From Nocardioides sp. (GTDB lineage: Bacteria; Actinomycetota; Actinomycetes; Propionibacteriales; Nocardioidaceae): DNA of 5,460 nucleotides. Of the stretch, positions 4,280-5,460 are shown one piece after another. The stretch lies in NCBI GenBank assembly GCA_031177735.1, contig JAPSKJ010000171.1, positions 1 through 5,460 of the forward strand, written 5' to 3'. How positions within the stretch are numbered: position 1 is the stretch's first letter; each line of letters opens with the position of its first letter. The notes under the pieces were generated by a model. The model was not told where the DNA came from. It was given only the letters and a program-made list of their open reading frames with translations, and did no database searches. Position numbers and translations under genes: made by a program.

Positions 4280-5276
4280 CACGTTTGCTCATGACAAGCC
4301 GGGCTCGCCGACGCGGTCCTCCGGGCTCCCGGCCGGGCTCGCCTTCGCGGTCGTCTCCGCGGTCACCTTCGGCCTGTCGGGCACGATCGCGCGTGGTCTC
4401 TTCGATGCCGGCTGGTCGACCGGCGGGGCCCTGCTCGCCCGAGTCGGCATCGGCGTGATGGCGTTGACGCCGTTCGCCCTGGTCGCGCTCCGCGGCCGCT
4501 GGATCCATGTGCGCCGTCGGGTCGGCACCGTGCTCGCCTACGGCATCCTGGGTGCGGCCGGGGCGCAGTTCTGCTACTTCTCGGCCGTCCAGCTGATGGA
4601 TGTCGGCCCGGCGCTCCTGATCGAGTACACCGCCCCCGTCGCCGTGGTCGCGTGGATGTGGCTGCGCCACGGGCAGCGGCCGGGGCCGCTCACCCTGCTC
4701 GGGGCGGCGCTGGCCGTGCTGGGCCTGGTCTTCGTGCTCGACCTGGTCACCGGCGCCGACCTCAGTCTCGCCGGGGTGGCGTGGGCGCTGGCAGCCATGG
4801 TCGGTGCCGCGGCGTACTTCGTCGTCATCGGTGACGACTCGACCGGAATCCCACCGCTGGCGCTCGCGTGGCTCGGTCTCGTCGTCGGCTTCGTGGTCCT
4901 GGGCGGCCTCGCCCTGGTGAGGCTGATCCCGGTCGAGGTCGCCTCGGGTCCTGTGGAGTACGCCGGCGCCGAGCTGCCCTGGTGGCTGCCGATCCTCGGA
5001 CTGGGCGTGCTGACCTGCGCCGTCGCGTACGGCACCGGCGTGATGGCGGGTCGCCGCCTCGGCTCGCGGCTGGCCTCCTTCGTCGCGCTGCTCGAGGTGC
5101 TCACCGCCGTCGTGGCCGCCTGGGTCCTGGTGGGCCAGGAGCCGGGTGTCGCCCAGGTGGTCGGGGGAGCGCTCGTGCTGGCCGGCGTGGTCGCCGTCAA
5201 GCTCGGGGAGCGCGACACGGCCGCGGCCGCCGAGCCGGTGGTCGACCCGCTGCCTGCCGGTCGTGTGGGTCGGTGA
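4275..5276 (+). CDS. EamA-family (DMT superfamily) 10-TM transporter, putative exporter
   Basis: A 333-residue inner-membrane protein with about ten hydrophobic helices (roughly residues 18-39, 50-73, 84-105, 108-130, 138-156, 163-185, 194-217, 236-258, 266-287 and 291-310), the duplicated 5+5 layout of EamA/RhaT-type drug/metabolite transporters. The first repeat ends with the family pattern GPALLIEYTAPVAVVAWMWL, and the second has ASFVALLEVLTAVVAAWVLVGQEP, with the typical acidic residue and trailing E-P. Relatives export amino acids or other small metabolites; the substrate here cannot be read from sequence. A charged 17-residue N-terminus and a 24-residue Ala/Pro-rich C-terminus flank the core. 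The ATG at 4275 follows a consensus promoter directly. It is divergent from the CGNR regulator and shares its control region, which suggests inducible export under that regulator. A hairpin follows its stop. Confidence 0.92.
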   Translation: MTTFAHDKPGSPTRSSGLPAGLAFAVVSAVTFGLSGTIARGLFDAGWSTGGALLARVGIGVMALTPFALVALRGRWIHVRRRVGTVLAYGILGAAGAQFCYFSAVQLMDVGPALLIEYTAPVAVVAWMWLRHGQRPGPLTLLGAALAVLGLVFVLDLVTGADLSLAGVAWALAAMVGAAAYFVVIGDDSTGIPPLALAWLGLVVGFVVLGGLALVRLIPVEVASGPVEYAGAELPWWLPILGLGVLTCAVAYGTGVMAGRRLGSRLASFVALLEVLTAVVAAWVLVGQEPGVAQVVGGALVLAGVVAVKLGERDTAAAAEPVVDPLPAGRVGR

Positions 5277-5286
5277 TCCACAGGCG

Positions 5287-5305
5287 GCGCGGAAGCGTTC
5301 CGCGC
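5287..5305 (+). terminator. Perfect 8-bp GC-rich hairpin after the transporter gene
   Basis: GCGCGGAA (5287-5294) and TTCCGCGC (5298-5305) form an exact 8-bp stem with the 3-nt loop GCG, beginning 10 nt after the transporter stop. A short pyrimidine patch (CCTTCT, 5309-5314) follows instead of a true T-run. The position right after a stop and before a gene with its own ribosome site makes a terminator the simplest reading. Confidence 0.55.
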
Positions 5306-5321
5306 AGGCCTTCTGGTGAGT

Positions 5322-5327
5322 TACCTT
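5322..5327 (+). promoter_or_regulatory. Weak candidate -10 element for the lipoprotein gene
   Basis: TACCTT fits TANNNT and would give a leader of about 30 nt that includes the AAGGA ribosome site. No recognisable -35 box is present at the right distance, so this is only a candidate. Confidence 0.22.
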
Positions 5328-5352
5328 CCTGATTGCCCGCTCGGGGGTTCTC

Positions 5353-5359
5353 GGAAGGA
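5353..5359 (+). promoter_or_regulatory. Ribosome binding site of the lipoprotein gene
   Basis: GGAAGGA stands 6 nt before the ATG at 5366, an ideal spacing. It fixes the start and shows that this transcript carries a leader. Confidence 0.75.
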
Positions 5360-5365
5360 CACCGC

Positions 5366-5460
5366 ATGAGGCGCTTCCTCGCACTCGCCGCCCCGTGGGT
5401 GCTGCTCGCCGCTTGCACGGGCGGTGGGGCCACCGAGCCCGGCTCGACGAGCACGCCCTC
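5366..5460 (+). CDS. Lipoprotein, N-terminal end (partial)
   Basis: Only 31 codons are inside the window. They begin MRRFLALAAPWVLLAAC, a classic lipoprotein signal peptide: two arginines, a hydrophobic core (residues 4-16) and a lipobox LAAC with Cys17 as the lipidation site. After the cysteine comes TGGGATEPGSTSTP, the flexible Gly/Ser/Thr/Pro linker typical of exported actinobacterial lipoproteins. The mature protein should be anchored by diacylglycerol on the outer face of the cytoplasmic membrane. The folded domain lies beyond the window, so its role (solute-binding protein, enzyme or other) cannot be said. A hairpin between it and the transporter suggests separate transcription. Confidence 0.82.
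   Translation, partial: MRRFLALAAPWVLLAACTGGGATEPGSTSTP

Larger units (their letters stand above)
4218..4296. repeat. Outer inverted pair of a TCATGA cluster spanning both gene starts
   Basis: TTCGCTCATGACA on the reverse strand (4230 to 4218) and TTTGCTCATGACA on the forward strand (4284-4296) match at 12 of 13 positions and face each other across the intergenic gap. They lie inside the first codons of both divergent genes, so each protein carries FAHD near its N-terminus. With the inner palindrome this makes four TCATGA hexamers in 75 bp (4220, 4266, 4273 and 4289). Confidence 0.6.

Noticed and set aside
4268..4294. An 8-codon upstream frame (MSHDHVCS) overlapping the transporter start.
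   Set aside because: The predicted transcription start (about 4273-4275) lies after its ATG, so it would not be in the mRNA; it follows simply from the TCATGA repeats.
4266..5384. A 372-codon reverse open frame opposite the transporter.
   Set aside because: Low-complexity, rich in Asp/Gly/Arg/His, with no domain, and directly opposite a clear 10-TM transporter: an antisense shadow.
1..5460. Mobile elements, CRISPR arrays, tRNA/rRNA genes, toxin-antitoxin or defence modules.
   Set aside because: I saw no transposase, integrase, direct-repeat array, tRNA-like cloverleaf or defence domain on either strand; base composition looks even across the window.

Overview
The window is ordinary-looking chromosomal DNA from a very GC-rich actinobacterium. 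A Nocardioides-like (Propionibacteriales) host is my best guess, from the protein style (WYL regulator, DUF664-type DinB protein, CGNR zinc-finger regulator), the strong G/C preference at third codon positions, and start codons that repeatedly lie 6-8 nt behind a TANNNT -10 element. That last pattern is typical of leaderless actinobacterial transcripts. Genus placement is inference only.

Layout from left to right: (1) the last 68 codons of a 3-hydroxyacyl-CoA dehydrogenase, forward. (2) A reverse DinB/DUF664 protein, convergent with it. (3) A divergent HTH-WYL regulator, with a perfect 7-7-7 inverted repeat in the shared 104-bp gap. (4) A membrane-anchored protein of unknown function with a CFFDPRHG...VPAC segment and a glycine/aspartate tail, forward, apparently from its own leaderless promoter. 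(5) A YbfF/ABHD11-like alpha/beta hydrolase, forward, again leaderless with a GTG start. (6) A reverse ABATE/CGNR zinc-finger regulator. (7) A divergent EamA-family 10-TM transporter. (8) The first 31 codons of a lipoprotein with a clear lipobox.

Two divergent regulator/target pairs stand out. The WYL regulator probably controls the DinB gene and itself through the repeat at 930-950. The CGNR regulator probably controls the EamA exporter. Their start codons are 38 bp apart, their promoters interlock completely (a consensus TTGACA-17-TATTGT promoter forward and an ATGACA-15-TAACCT promoter reverse), and four TCATGA hexamers, two of them forming a perfect 15-bp palindrome, lie across this control region and the first codons of both genes.

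I see no mobile element, CRISPR array, RNA gene, phage gene or defence system. The most notable material is the compact CGNR/EamA control region and the uncharacterised glycine-tailed membrane protein, not a new multi-gene system.
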